Source: Microvirga splendida (GTDB lineage: Bacteria > Pseudomonadota > Alphaproteobacteria > Rhizobiales > Beijerinckiaceae). Taken from it: DNA of 64,000 nt. Made by a program: the position numbers and the translations under genes. Below, in pieces: positions 18,688 through 27,296 of this stretch. The notes beneath the pieces were generated by a model. That model was not told where the DNA came from and made no database searches. It saw nothing but the letters and a program-made list of their open reading frames with translations. Every line of letters starts with the position of its first letter. Position 1 is the stretch's first letter. Location: the NCBI RefSeq assembly GCF_016427565.1, contig NZ_JAELXT010000007.1, forward strand, positions 140,297-204,296, in the 5' to 3' direction.

Positions 18688-20280
18688 ATGCCTGAGACCA
18701 CGTGGTGGAAACGCGGCATCGTCTACCAGATCTATCCCCGCTCCTTCCAGGACAGCAACGGGGATGGCATCGGCGATCTGAACGGCATCCGCCGGCGGCT
18801 CGACTATCTGGCATCGCTCGGCGTGGATGCGATCTGGATCTCGCCGATCTATCCCTCGCCCATGGCCGATTTCGGCTACGACGTGGCCGACTACTGCGGC
18901 GTCGACCCGATCTTCGGCACGCTGGAGGATTTCGACCGCCTGGTCGAGGAGACGCACGCCGAGGGCCTCAAGCTCATCCTCGACTTCGTGCCCAACCACA
19001 CCTCGGACCAGCACCCTTGGTTCAAGGAAAGCCGCTCGTCGCGCACCAATTCCAAGCGCGACTGGTACATCTGGCGCGACCCCGGTCCCAATGGCGGGCC
19101 GCCCAACAACTGGATCAGCAATTTCGGCGGATCGGCCTGGGAATGGGACGAGGCCACGGGCCAGTACTACTACCACGCCTTCCTGAGGGAGCAGCCGGAT
19201 CTCAACTGGCGCAATCCGGACGTGCGCAAGGCCATGTACGACGCCCTGCGGTTCTGGCTCGACCGCGGCGTCGACGGCTTCAGGGTCGATGTGATCTGGC
19301 ACCTGATCAAGGATGCGGAATTCCGCGACAACCCGCCCAACCCCGCCTATCAGCCCGGCCAACCGGAGATCAACCGCTTCCTCCAGGTCTACTCCGCCGA
19401 CCAGCCCGAGGTGCACGAGGTGGTGAGCGAGATGCGCGACGTGCTGGAGGAGTACCGGGAGCGGGTGCTCATCGGGGAAATCTACCTGCCGCTGGAGCGC
19501 CTCGTCACCTATTACGGCAAGGATTTGTCCGGCGCCCACCTGCCCTTCAACTTCCAGCTCATTCAGACGGCCTGGGACGCCCAGAAGATTGCAGCCCTCA
19601 TCAAGGAATACGAGTCCGCCCTTCCCGAAGGCGGATGGCCCAACTGGGTGCTCGGCAACCACGATCAGCCGCGGATCGGCGCGCGGGTCGGCGCGGCGCA
19701 GGCCCGGGTGGCCGCCATGCTGCTCCTGACGCTCAGGGGCACGCCGACCATGTATTACGGCGACGAGCTCGGGATCGGCAAGGTCGAGATCCCGCCGGAG
19801 GCGGTGCAGGATCCCTGGGAGAAGAACGAGCCGGGCCTGAGCCTCGGCCGCGACCCCGCGCGGACTCCCATGCAATGGGACAGCTCGGCCCACGGGGGCT
19901 TCACCGACGGCAGCCCGTGGCTGCCGCTCGATCCGGGGTTCCGGTCGCGCGACGTGGAGGGCCTGTCCAAGGATCCGGACTCCATCCTGATGCTCTACCG
20001 GCGCCTGATCGAGCTGCGGCGGCGTCACCTGCCCCTGAGCGTCGGCCCCTACGAGCCTTTCACCGCGGAAGGCAGCGTCCTGGCCTATGAGCGGCGGCAT
20101 GGAGCGGAGCGCCTTCTGGTCGCGCTGAACCTGGGGCACCAGCCGCATTCCCTGCCGCTTCCCGACGGCACGAGCGGCCGGGTGCTGCTGTCGACCCACC
20201 TGGATCGCGAGGGCGACCTGCTGGAGACGAAAATCAGCCTCAGGCCCGACGAGGGGCTCATCATCGCATTGCGCGATTGA
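18688..20280 (+). CDS. GH13 alpha-glucosidase (oligo-1,6-glucosidase type)
   Basis: Cytoplasmic alpha-amylase-superfamily hydrolase, 530 residues. The catalytic triad is D201 (GVDGFRVDV), E264 (LIGEIY) and D326 (VLGNHDQPR); conserved regions LDFVPNHTSDQHPWF and GTPTMYYGDELGI also fit. The N-terminus WWKRGIVYQIYPRSFQDSNGDGIGDL is typical of alpha-glucosidases and oligo-1,6-glucosidases that cleave maltose-like or isomaltose-like oligosaccharides. No signal peptide. It is convergent with a trehalose synthase-like gene (15 bases between stops). The two may work together on maltose and trehalose, though they are not co-transcribed. Exact substrate cannot be read from the sequence. Confidence 0.9.
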   Translation: MPETTWWKRGIVYQIYPRSFQDSNGDGIGDLNGIRRRLDYLASLGVDAIWISPIYPSPMADFGYDVADYCGVDPIFGTLEDFDRLVEETHAEGLKLILDFVPNHTSDQHPWFKESRSSRTNSKRDWYIWRDPGPNGGPPNNWISNFGGSAWEWDEATGQYYYHAFLREQPDLNWRNPDVRKAMYDALRFWLDRGVDGFRVDVIWHLIKDAEFRDNPPNPAYQPGQPEINRFLQVYSADQPEVHEVVSEMRDVLEEYRERVLIGEIYLPLERLVTYYGKDLSGAHLPFNFQLIQTAWDAQKIAALIKEYESALPEGGWPNWVLGNHDQPRIGARVGAAQARVAAMLLLTLRGTPTMYYGDELGIGKVEIPPEAVQDPWEKNEPGLSLGRDPARTPMQWDSSAHGGFTDGSPWLPLDPGFRSRDVEGLSKDPDSILMLYRRLIELRRRHLPLSVGPYEPFTAEGSVLAYERRHGAERLLVALNLGHQPHSLPLPDGTSGRVLLSTHLDREGDLLETKISLRPDEGLIIALRD

Positions 20281-20295
20281 CGAGAGGCCGCGCCG

Positions 20296-21936
20296 TTACC
20301 GGCGCTCGCCCTTGCCCCGGAACCAGCGGAACCCGTATGGATCCAGCAGCACCGGAGCGGATGAATCCTGCATGGTCCTGTCGTCGCGGTTGCAGAACAG
20401 CGGGCGCAGTTGCCCGATGCCTTCGAGATCCACCTGCACTTCCACGGCATGATCGGCAAGGTTGTGGAAGGCCAGCACCGTTCCCTCGCGCCAGTCGTAG
20501 CGCAGCGCAAGAACGGTCGTCTCGCCGGTGTCCAGGATCCGGCACTCCCCCCAGCCGATCTCGGGACAGGCCCGGCGCGTGCGAATGAGCCGCTGCAGGT
20601 CGTTCATCAGCGAGCCGTCGCGGTCGCGCTGCGCCGCGACGTTCACGCGCCGGAAATCGAACGGACCCTCGGCGACGACCGGGCGGACGAGACACTCCGC
20701 GGGAGCGGTCGAGAAGCCTGCATTGGGCTCGTCGGCCCATTGCATGGGCGTTCGCACGGAGTTGCGCTCCCGCAGGGAAAGATCCTCGCCCATGCCGATC
20801 TCGTCGCCATACCAGAGCACCGGCGTTCCCGGCAGGGCGAACATCAGGCTGAAGGCGAGCTTAAGCCGCCGGTCGTCTCCGTCGAGCATGGGCGCGAGGC
20901 GCCGCCGGATGCCGCGCTCATAGAGCTGCATGTTGGGCTCGGGGCCGAAGGCTGCGAAGACCTCGCTTCTCTCTTCATCCGACAGGCGGCCGAGATCGAG
21001 CTCGTCGTGGTTGCGCAGGAAGCTCGCCCACTGGGACTTGTCGGGAATGGCCGGCGTCTTCTCCATGATGCGCCGGATCGGCTCCGCATCGTTGCGCGCC
21101 AGCGCCAGGAACGCATGCTGGTTCAGCATGAAGTTGAAGATCATGTGCAGCCGGTCGCCCGTGGCCCCGAAATATTCGTCCACCTTGTCCATGGCGATAT
21201 TGGCTTCCGCCAGCAGCGTCGCCTCCGCCCGGCGCCAGGAGGCGAACGTGCGCAGCTCCGTGAGATAGCGATGCGGATCGGCCTTGGGCCGCTCGTTCTC
21301 CGGCAGGCCCCGGTACTCGATCAGGAAGGGAACGGCATCGAGCCGGAACCCGGAGACCCCGAGCTGCAGCCAGAAGCCCATGATCTTTTCCAGCTCCTCC
21401 CGCACTTGGGGGTTTGCAATGTTGAGATCGGCCTGGTGCTTGTAGAAGCGGTGCATGTACCAGGCCTGCGCAACCTCGTCGTAAGTCCAGGTCGCATCCT
21501 GCACGCCGGGAAAGATGACGCCTTCGTGGATGTTGTCCGGCTTCTCCTTCGACCAGACATACCAGTCGCGATAGCGCGAGTCCGGATCGCGCCGGGCCTC
21601 CTGGAACCATGGATGATCGATGGAGGTGTGGTTGGCCACGAGATCGACGATGACGCGCAATCCCCGATCATGGGCGGCGCGGGTGAAGGCCACGAAGTCG
21701 CCCAGGGTGCCAAGACGCGGATCGACGGCATAGAAGTCCGTCACGTCATAGCCGTTGTCGCGGTTCGGAGTCGGATAGAACGGCAGGAGCCAGATGCAGG
21801 TTGCGCCGAGCGCTTCGATGTGATCGAGCCGGTCCGTCAGCCCGCCGAAATCGCCGACGCCGTCACCGTTCGAATCCATGAAGGTTTCAACGTCGGTGCA
21901 GTAGATGACGGCGTTCTTGTACCACAAATCAAGCAT
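20296..21936 (-). CDS. Trehalose synthase-like GH13 protein (maltose alpha-D-glucosyltransferase family)
   Basis: A 546-residue GH13 enzyme most like TreS, which interconverts maltose and trehalose. The triad is D200 (GVSGFRLDAVPFL), E244 (LLAEANI) and D311 (FLRNHDELDL). TreS-like hallmarks are LWYKNAVIYCTDVETFMDSNGDGVGDF, NIANPQVREELEKIMGFWL, GIRRRLAPML and SVRTPMQWADEPNAGFS. There is no fused maltokinase domain, and no treZ, treY or pep2 neighbour. TreS is the best match, but plain alpha-amylase activity is possible. I start it at the ATG at 21936, 11 bases after the SDR stop, since the longer frame runs antisense-like through the SDR. Confidence 0.84.
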   Translation of the reverse strand: MLDLWYKNAVIYCTDVETFMDSNGDGVGDFGGLTDRLDHIEALGATCIWLLPFYPTPNRDNGYDVTDFYAVDPRLGTLGDFVAFTRAAHDRGLRVIVDLVANHTSIDHPWFQEARRDPDSRYRDWYVWSKEKPDNIHEGVIFPGVQDATWTYDEVAQAWYMHRFYKHQADLNIANPQVREELEKIMGFWLQLGVSGFRLDAVPFLIEYRGLPENERPKADPHRYLTELRTFASWRRAEATLLAEANIAMDKVDEYFGATGDRLHMIFNFMLNQHAFLALARNDAEPIRRIMEKTPAIPDKSQWASFLRNHDELDLGRLSDEERSEVFAAFGPEPNMQLYERGIRRRLAPMLDGDDRRLKLAFSLMFALPGTPVLWYGDEIGMGEDLSLRERNSVRTPMQWADEPNAGFSTAPAECLVRPVVAEGPFDFRRVNVAAQRDRDGSLMNDLQRLIRTRRACPEIGWGECRILDTGETTVLALRYDWREGTVLAFHNLADHAVEVQVDLEGIGQLRPLFCNRDDRTMQDSSAPVLLDPYGFRWFRGKGERR

Positions 21937-21947
21937 GTCGATCCAAT

Positions 21948-23087
21948 CTAGCTGACCATGCGGGCGGCGCGTTCCCTGTCCGACAGGCGGCGGCGATCCG
22001 GTTCGTTGCCTTTCGCCCCCAGGTGCCATGCTGCCGTCACCGCGCCGGCGACGCAGCCGAGTGCGACGGCCGCCAGGATGCCCCGGGCCGTCGTGCCGGA
22101 GACCGACATCACACGCTCGCGGGCGCGTGAGCCGAACCGTCCGTCGGCTCCGGGGTCGCCGGGCGGCGGCTCGAAGAGGTTGCCGTCGCGCGGCTGCGCG
22201 GGCCTTCCCGTCATCTGGCCTTCCCAGGCCTGGCGCGCCATCATGCGGTCGAGGAGACCCGGAGCCACCATGGTGCCGAGGATCGCCTGGATCGTGGGGC
22301 TGCCGATCCACATTTCGCGGGGCGCCGTGCGGACGGCCTGCACGATGGCCTCGGCCACGGCCTCCGGCGCGTGGATCGGCGGAACCGGCTGCAATTGCTG
22401 CGGCAGATGACTGCGCACCCAATCGAATTGCGGAGTGTCGACGGCGGGCAGCTGCAGCATCGTGATCCTGATGCGGCTGCCCTCATGATGCAGCTCGCTG
22501 CGAAGCGAATCCGTGAAGCCGCGCACGGCGAACTTCGCGGCGCAATAGGCTGATTGCAGCGGAATGGACCGGTAGCTCAGGGCCGAGCCGATCTGCACGA
22601 TGGTTCCTTCGTCCCGCTTGCGCATGTGGTGCAGGGCCGCCAGCGTTCCATGGACCTGTCCGAGATAGGTGACCTCGGTGACCCGGCGCACCTCGTCGGG
22701 GCTCAAGGACGTGACGGGCCCGAAGACCGACGCCATGGCGTTGTTGATCCAGACGTCGATGCGTCCCCAGGCGGCGACCACCTGCGCGGCCGCGGCGTCG
22801 ATTGCGCCCGCATCGGCAACGTCGGCCGGAATCGCAAGGGCGGTGCCGCCCGCCTCCTCCACCTCACGGGCGGCGCTTTCGAGCCGCTCGCGGCCGCGGG
22901 CGATCAGGGCTACGCGCCAGCCTTCCCGCCCGAAGGCCACGGCCACCGCGCGGCCGACGCCGGCCGATGCTCCCGTGACCACCACGACCTGGGACTCGAA
23001 CCGCCTGTTCCGGGCTTTGGCGCCGACCCGACGCTCGTCGTTACGATTTCCAATCACATCGGGCCCTTGGCTAAGGTTAGAGAACAA
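21948..23087 (-). CDS. Short-chain dehydrogenase/reductase with C-terminal membrane anchor
   Basis: Classical SDR fused to a tail. The NAD(P)-binding motif is TGASAGVGRA and the active site YCAAK, with the structural motif NNAM. SDR residues end near position 260; the last 110 residues hold a disordered stretch (RPAQPRDGNLFEPPPGDPGADG) and one membrane span (GILAAVALGCVAGAVTAAWHL), so the enzyme is probably tethered to the inner membrane. Substrate unknown. The start is uncertain: TTG at 23087 or GTG at 23057; no ATG lies before the nucleotide-binding motif. It is 11 bases upstream of the TreS-like gene, so the two are probably co-transcribed. Confidence 0.85.
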   Translation of the reverse strand: MFSNLSQGPDVIGNRNDERRVGAKARNRRFESQVVVVTGASAGVGRAVAVAFGREGWRVALIARGRERLESAAREVEEAGGTALAIPADVADAGAIDAAAAQVVAAWGRIDVWINNAMASVFGPVTSLSPDEVRRVTEVTYLGQVHGTLAALHHMRKRDEGTIVQIGSALSYRSIPLQSAYCAAKFAVRGFTDSLRSELHHEGSRIRITMLQLPAVDTPQFDWVRSHLPQQLQPVPPIHAPEAVAEAIVQAVRTAPREMWIGSPTIQAILGTMVAPGLLDRMMARQAWEGQMTGRPAQPRDGNLFEPPPGDPGADGRFGSRARERVMSVSGTTARGILAAVALGCVAGAVTAAWHLGAKGNEPDRRRLSDRERAARMVS

Positions 23088-23193
23088 TTCCTAGATATAA
23101 GAGCCGCTCAACGGGCGGGTTCCATGCGCAAAGGAGCAGCCTCCCGGATCGGCGCAGCACCGGAACGAAGAAATTCTTCCAATAGTTGGCCCT

Positions 23194-23246
23194 GAAGCAT
23201 CGGACCCAAAAGTGGATTTGCACTTTTGGGGTCAATCCGATGCTTC
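23194..23246. repeat. Dispersed palindromic repeat, copy 2
   Basis: A long near-perfect palindrome in the SDR upstream region. The left arm (23194-23214, from GAAGCATCGG to CAAAAGTG) mirrors the right arm (23221-23246, from CACTTTTGGG to CCGATGCTTC), with a 6-base loop and a small bulge. Same family as the elements at 10793-10833 and 23258-23307. Confidence 0.8.
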
Positions 23247-23257
23247 CTCCATCAGTG

Positions 23258-23307
23258 AGAGCATCGTTTAGCGAAAAACCGGGCCCACTTTTTTCGCACG
23301 ATGCTCT
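23258..23307. repeat. Dispersed palindromic repeat, copy 3
   Basis: A palindrome with outer arms AGAGCATCGT (23258-23267) and ACGATGCTCT (23298-23307) and inner arms GCGAAAAA (23271-23278) and TTTTTCGC (23290-23297). It lies 11 bases after copy 2 and runs into the stop codon of the small membrane protein gene, so on the minus strand it could serve as a transcript 3 prime hairpin for the oxidase operon. Confidence 0.8.
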
Positions 23308-23665
23308 AGGCGCAGGCCGGAAGGATGAAGGCCGGGACGCCGTTCCAGAGGATGGCCACGAGCGAGAGACCGTTGATCAGCATGCCCGCGTGGCTCAGGA
23401 ATCTGTCCGTGGCCGAGGCCGGCCGATCCCGCGATTGCCGCTCCGCGCGAACGCACACGACCAGCAGGATGGCAGCCGCCGCCAGGGCTGCAAGGGTGGT
23501 CGTGAGGATGGTGAAGGGAACGACGCCGAGGCCGAAAAGCGTCGCGTCCGCCCAGCCGCGGGCGCACAGGGTCGATGTCGCTCCATAGACGACCGTGAAC
23601 TGCACCGCCCAGGCCAGCATGCCGCCGAGCGTCAGCAGAACCTGAAGGGTCCGAGTTCCGCTCAT
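23306..23665 (-). CDS. Small membrane protein at the end of the caa3 oxidase operon
   Basis: A 119-residue protein with three probable membrane segments: VLLTLGGMLAWAVQFTVVYGA, TTTLAALAAAAILLVVCV and a C-terminal span near LINGLSLVAILWNGVPAFIL. I do not recognise a named family, though similarly placed small membrane proteins follow subunit I/III genes in caa3-type clusters. Its ATG overlaps the stop of the ctaD-ctaE fusion gene by one base (TGATG), strong evidence for co-translation and a role in the oxidase or its assembly. Its stop codon falls inside a palindromic repeat. Confidence 0.75.
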   Translation of the reverse strand: MSGTRTLQVLLTLGGMLAWAVQFTVVYGATSTLCARGWADATLFGLGVVPFTILTTTLAALAAAAILLVVCVRAERQSRDRPASATDRFLSHAGMLINGLSLVAILWNGVPAFILPACA

Positions 23666-26232
23666 CAGACGCCTCCGGTCAGGCGCGGGAAGCCATGGAC
23701 CACGAGAAGGGCGACGAGCCCCTGGCCTGCCGTGTAGTACCAGAACAGCATGGTGTTATCGAACGTCGTCCGGCGCACCGTGTCGAGCTTGCCGGCGAGC
23801 CAGCGGGCGATGGTGTAGAGGCCCATGACGAGCGTGGTCAGGACAAGGAAGATCTGCAGGGACATGATGGCATAGACCGCTGCCCCGTAGGCATGGGCCG
23901 ACGGGCTCAAGGCCGTCTGCCACTGTGCCCAGAGATCCACGGCCGCCGCGCCGCCCACGAGCAGGAGCGCGACGCCGATCAGGATCGGCACCGAGCGCGG
24001 CTTGCGCCGATCCTCGCCGCGCAGTTGGCGGCTGGCCACGGCAACGAGCGCCACGCTGGCGCAGTAAAGGAATGCCGAGAGAGCGGGCCAGATCCAGTCC
24101 GGGATCCGAACGCCCTGCGGCGGCCATGCGCCCGGGTTCACGAGCCAGAGGAAGAGATAGGAGAAGATCAGGCAGGTGAAGACCATGCCCATCACCACCA
24201 TGAGGACGATCATCGCCCACCAGGAATGGTTCATCGGACCCGTGGCGTAGACCGGAAGCACGATGCCGCCGCCGATATCGGCAGGCGGGCGGATCGGGCC
24301 GGGATCGGTTTCCCACAGCCACCAGATCACGCATCCGAGGGCAAGAACGCCGCAGATCGCCGCGGGGAAGACGAACTTCACCGTCAGAAGCAGAAAGAAA
24401 GCGGCCGTGAACACGGCAGCCAGGAGAGGCTGCCACCCCGGTCCCGGGATCTGGAGGATGTACTGGGGCCGGGCGTCGAAGGGGCTCGTGACCAGTGCTT
24501 CGCGCCCGCCGGTCACCGTTCCGGGCATGTAGTAGCGGCCGTCCTCGACGTCCTTCGACAGGTTGGGCTGATCCCACAGGGGTTCGCGGCTCACGACGGC
24601 CGGAATGCTGCGGGTGGCATAGTTGCCGTTCGGCAGCCATTCCAGCGTGCCCGCGTTCCAGACGTTGCCGGCATTGTCCTCCGACGCAAGACGGAAGTTG
24701 CGCGCCATGTCGAACACGAAGAGCGCAACGCCCGCCGCCAGCATGAAGGCCCCGATCGTGGACACCAAGTTCAGCTCGTCCCATCCCATGCCGACCGGAT
24801 AGGTGTAGACGCGCCGGGGCATTCCGATCAGGCCGGTGATGTGCATGGGCAGGAACGTCACGTTCATGCCGAGGAACATGAGGCCGAAGACCCAGCGCCC
24901 GAGCCGCTCCGAGAGCGCCCGCTTGCTCGCCACCGGAACCCAGTAGTAGATGGCAGCAAAAAGCGGAAACACCATGCCGCCGATGAGCACGTAGTGCAGG
25001 TGCGCGACCACGAAGTAGCTGTCATGCGCCTGCCAGTCGAACGGCGCCATGGCGACCATCACGCCGGTCAGGCCGCCGAGGGTGAAGACGAACAGGAAGC
25101 CGATGATGAAGAGCGACGGCGTCGTGAGCTTCATGCGGCCGGACGCGATAGTGGCGATCCAGGCAAAGACCTGGATGCCGCTCGGCACCGCCACGGCCGT
25201 GCTGGCCGCCGAGAAGAAGCCCAGCGACATCTTCGGCAGGCCCGTGGCGAACATGTGGTGCACCCACAGGCCGAAGGAGAGGAAGCCCGTGGCGATGAGG
25301 GCGAGCACCACGAGGCGGTAGCCCACCAGCGGCGTCTGCGCCATGGTCGGCACGATCATCGACACCATGCCGGTGGCCGGCAGGAAGATGATGTAGACCT
25401 CCGGGTGGCCGAAGAACCAGAACAGGTGCTGCCACAGCAGCGGGTCCCCGCCCCTCTCGGCGATGAAGAACGGCCAGTCGAAGGCGCGCTCCATCTCCAG
25501 CAGCAGCGTGCCCAGGATGATCGCCGGAAAGCCGATGACGATCATGACGGCGAAGACCAGCATGGCCCAGGAATAGACCGGCAGCTTGTCGAGGCTCATG
25601 CCGACCGCGCGGGTCTTCATGACGCCCACGATGATCTCGATGGCACCCGCGATGGCGGAGATCTCGATGAAGCCGATGCCGAGGAGCCACCAGTCGGCGT
25701 TCTCGGCGGGCGAGTATTTGGTGCTGGTGAGCGGCGGATACATGAACCAGCCGCCGTTGGGCGCCAGCCCGAAGAAGATCGTGCCGAAGAACACGAGGCC
25801 GCCGACGAAGTAGGCCCAGAAGGCATAGGCCGACAGGCGCGGGAACGGCAGGTCGCGCGCCGCCTGCATGTTGGGCAGCAGATAGACGCTCGCCGCCTCC
25901 ACGGCCGGCACGGCGAAGAGGAACATCATCACCGTGCCGTGCATGGTGAAGAGCTGGTTGTAGAGATCGTGGCTGACGAAATCGCTTTCCGGCGACGCGA
26001 GCTGGACGCGCATGATCAGCGCGAGGATTCCGGCCAGGACGAAGAACAGGAGGGCCGTGCCCACATACCACAGGCCCACATAGGTGTTGTTCACCGCCGT
26101 GATGAAGCTCAAGCCCCGCGGCGCCTTCCATGGCCTCTTGAGCGCCTCGAGCTCGCCCTCGGGACGAGGCACCGGGTTGGGGAACTCCGCGTCCGGGCGC
26201 TCGAAGGATTTCGGGAGCTCGGGGACGTTCAT
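23665..26232 (-). CDS. ctaDE: caa3-type cytochrome c oxidase, fused subunits I and III
   Basis: An 855-residue membrane protein in which subunit I (about 1-590) is fused to subunit III (about 620-855). Subunit I carries the low-spin heme and binuclear-centre ligands: the HDLYNQLFTMHGTVMMF helix, FWFFGHPEVYI (CuB histidine with the Tyr cross-link), WVHHMFATG, and HDSYFVVAHLHYVLIGG. Fusion of I and III is known in caa3 and related oxidases. The ATG at 26232 overlaps the coxB stop (ATGA). Upstream reading into coxB is out of frame with that gene and rejected. It forms the proton-pumping core of the oxidase fed by alternative complex III encoded next door. Confidence 0.94.
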   Translation of the reverse strand: MNVPELPKSFERPDAEFPNPVPRPEGELEALKRPWKAPRGLSFITAVNNTYVGLWYVGTALLFFVLAGILALIMRVQLASPESDFVSHDLYNQLFTMHGTVMMFLFAVPAVEAASVYLLPNMQAARDLPFPRLSAYAFWAYFVGGLVFFGTIFFGLAPNGGWFMYPPLTSTKYSPAENADWWLLGIGFIEISAIAGAIEIIVGVMKTRAVGMSLDKLPVYSWAMLVFAVMIVIGFPAIILGTLLLEMERAFDWPFFIAERGGDPLLWQHLFWFFGHPEVYIIFLPATGMVSMIVPTMAQTPLVGYRLVVLALIATGFLSFGLWVHHMFATGLPKMSLGFFSAASTAVAVPSGIQVFAWIATIASGRMKLTTPSLFIIGFLFVFTLGGLTGVMVAMAPFDWQAHDSYFVVAHLHYVLIGGMVFPLFAAIYYWVPVASKRALSERLGRWVFGLMFLGMNVTFLPMHITGLIGMPRRVYTYPVGMGWDELNLVSTIGAFMLAAGVALFVFDMARNFRLASEDNAGNVWNAGTLEWLPNGNYATRSIPAVVSREPLWDQPNLSKDVEDGRYYMPGTVTGGREALVTSPFDARPQYILQIPGPGWQPLLAAVFTAAFFLLLTVKFVFPAAICGVLALGCVIWWLWETDPGPIRPPADIGGGIVLPVYATGPMNHSWWAMIVLMVVMGMVFTCLIFSYLFLWLVNPGAWPPQGVRIPDWIWPALSAFLYCASVALVAVASRQLRGEDRRKPRSVPILIGVALLLVGGAAAVDLWAQWQTALSPSAHAYGAAVYAIMSLQIFLVLTTLVMGLYTIARWLAGKLDTVRRTTFDNTMLFWYYTAGQGLVALLVVHGFPRLTGGV

Positions 26233-27257
26233 TTCAAGCTCTCCAGGTAGCCGGCCAGCGCCCGCAGGTCCTCGCCGGTGAGCGAACCGTAGGAAGGCAT
26301 CCTGGCTCCCGGCTTGATGTGCTGCACGTTGGCGATCCAGCCGGCCAGCGTGCCGATGTTGTTCGGGAACTGGCCCGCCCCGATGGTCCGCCGGCTGCCC
26401 ACATGGGTGAGATCGGGACCGACCCGGCCGTCGGCATCGGTGCCCCGCACCACGTGGCAGGAGCCGCATCCGCCGCTGCGGAACAGCTGACGGCCTCGCT
26501 CCAGGAACGGGGTCGCCGGCTCCCGGGCGGGTTGGGCCTGTGCCCTGCGCCAGGCCTCGAACGCGGCGGGTTCGAGCGCCATCACGTCGAAGGCCATGCG
26601 GGCATGCTGGGCGCCGCAGAACTCGGCGCACACGCCGCGATAGATGCCGGGCCGATCCGCGGTGAAGTTGAAGGTGTTGATCCGCCCCGGGATCATGTCG
26701 ATCTTGCCGCCGAAGTTGGGAATCCAGAAGCTGTGGATCACGTCGAATGACGTGACGGTCACTGCGATCGGCCGGCCGATGGGAACCACGAGCTCGTTTG
26801 CGGTCGAGAACTCGCCCTGTTCGCCCTCGGCCGGGTAGCGCACGCGCCACCAGTACTGCTCGCCGACCGCCTCGATCTGCAGCGCACCGGCTTGCGGCAC
26901 ATCGGTATTGCGCATGACCACGAGGCCGTAGGGAAGAAGCAGGGAGAGGGTCACGATGGGAAAGGCCAGTCCGCCATACACGATGGTCCTGCGGGTTCCG
27001 AGCCACGCGCGGCTCTCAGGCGGGGCGAAGATCGCGTAGAGCAGCAGCGCGGTCACGAAGATGAAGATGACGGTGGCCCCCACGGTCATGACGATGGTGA
27101 GCCAATAGAGGTCCCAGGCGTCGCCCCCGGCCGGATCCAGGGCCGACTGCACGCCGCTGCATCCTGCGAGCGGAACAGCCCACACAAGCCCGCCTGCGCA
27201 CCTCGCAGCGGGGTTCAGCCGCCCTCGGAGGCGCTTCAGGGTCGTTTCGTGGTCCAT
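26229..27257 (-). CDS. ctaC: caa3-type cytochrome c oxidase subunit II with fused cytochrome c
   Basis: A 342-residue lipoprotein-like subunit. An N-terminal export signal ends at PLAGC (C33), followed by two membrane segments (about 50-75 and 92-115). The CuA domain has its ligands at H175, C210, E212, C214, H218 and M221 (CAEFCGAQHARM). A C-terminal cytochrome c domain has C264-x2-C267-H268 and a probable Met ligand in PGARMPSYG. The fused heme domain makes this a caa3 enzyme able to take electrons directly from a membrane partner. Coupled to the subunit I/III gene; only 39 bases separate it from the divergent ctaG. Confidence 0.94.
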   Translation of the reverse strand: MDHETTLKRLRGRLNPAARCAGGLVWAVPLAGCSGVQSALDPAGGDAWDLYWLTIVMTVGATVIFIFVTALLLYAIFAPPESRAWLGTRRTIVYGGLAFPIVTLSLLLPYGLVVMRNTDVPQAGALQIEAVGEQYWWRVRYPAEGEQGEFSTANELVVPIGRPIAVTVTSFDVIHSFWIPNFGGKIDMIPGRINTFNFTADRPGIYRGVCAEFCGAQHARMAFDVMALEPAAFEAWRRAQAQPAREPATPFLERGRQLFRSGGCGSCHVVRGTDADGRVGPDLTHVGSRRTIGAGQFPNNIGTLAGWIANVQHIKPGARMPSYGSLTGEDLRALAGYLESLK

Positions 27258-27296
27258 CCGCCCTAGGTCATTTCTTCGTGCATTGAACGGAAAAGC

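Noticed and set aside
23695..26250. 851-codon open frame on the plus strand across ctaDE
   Set aside because: Antisense shadow; extremely rich in charged residues (RHDEHEE-like) with no known domain, whereas ctaDE has all oxidase ligands.
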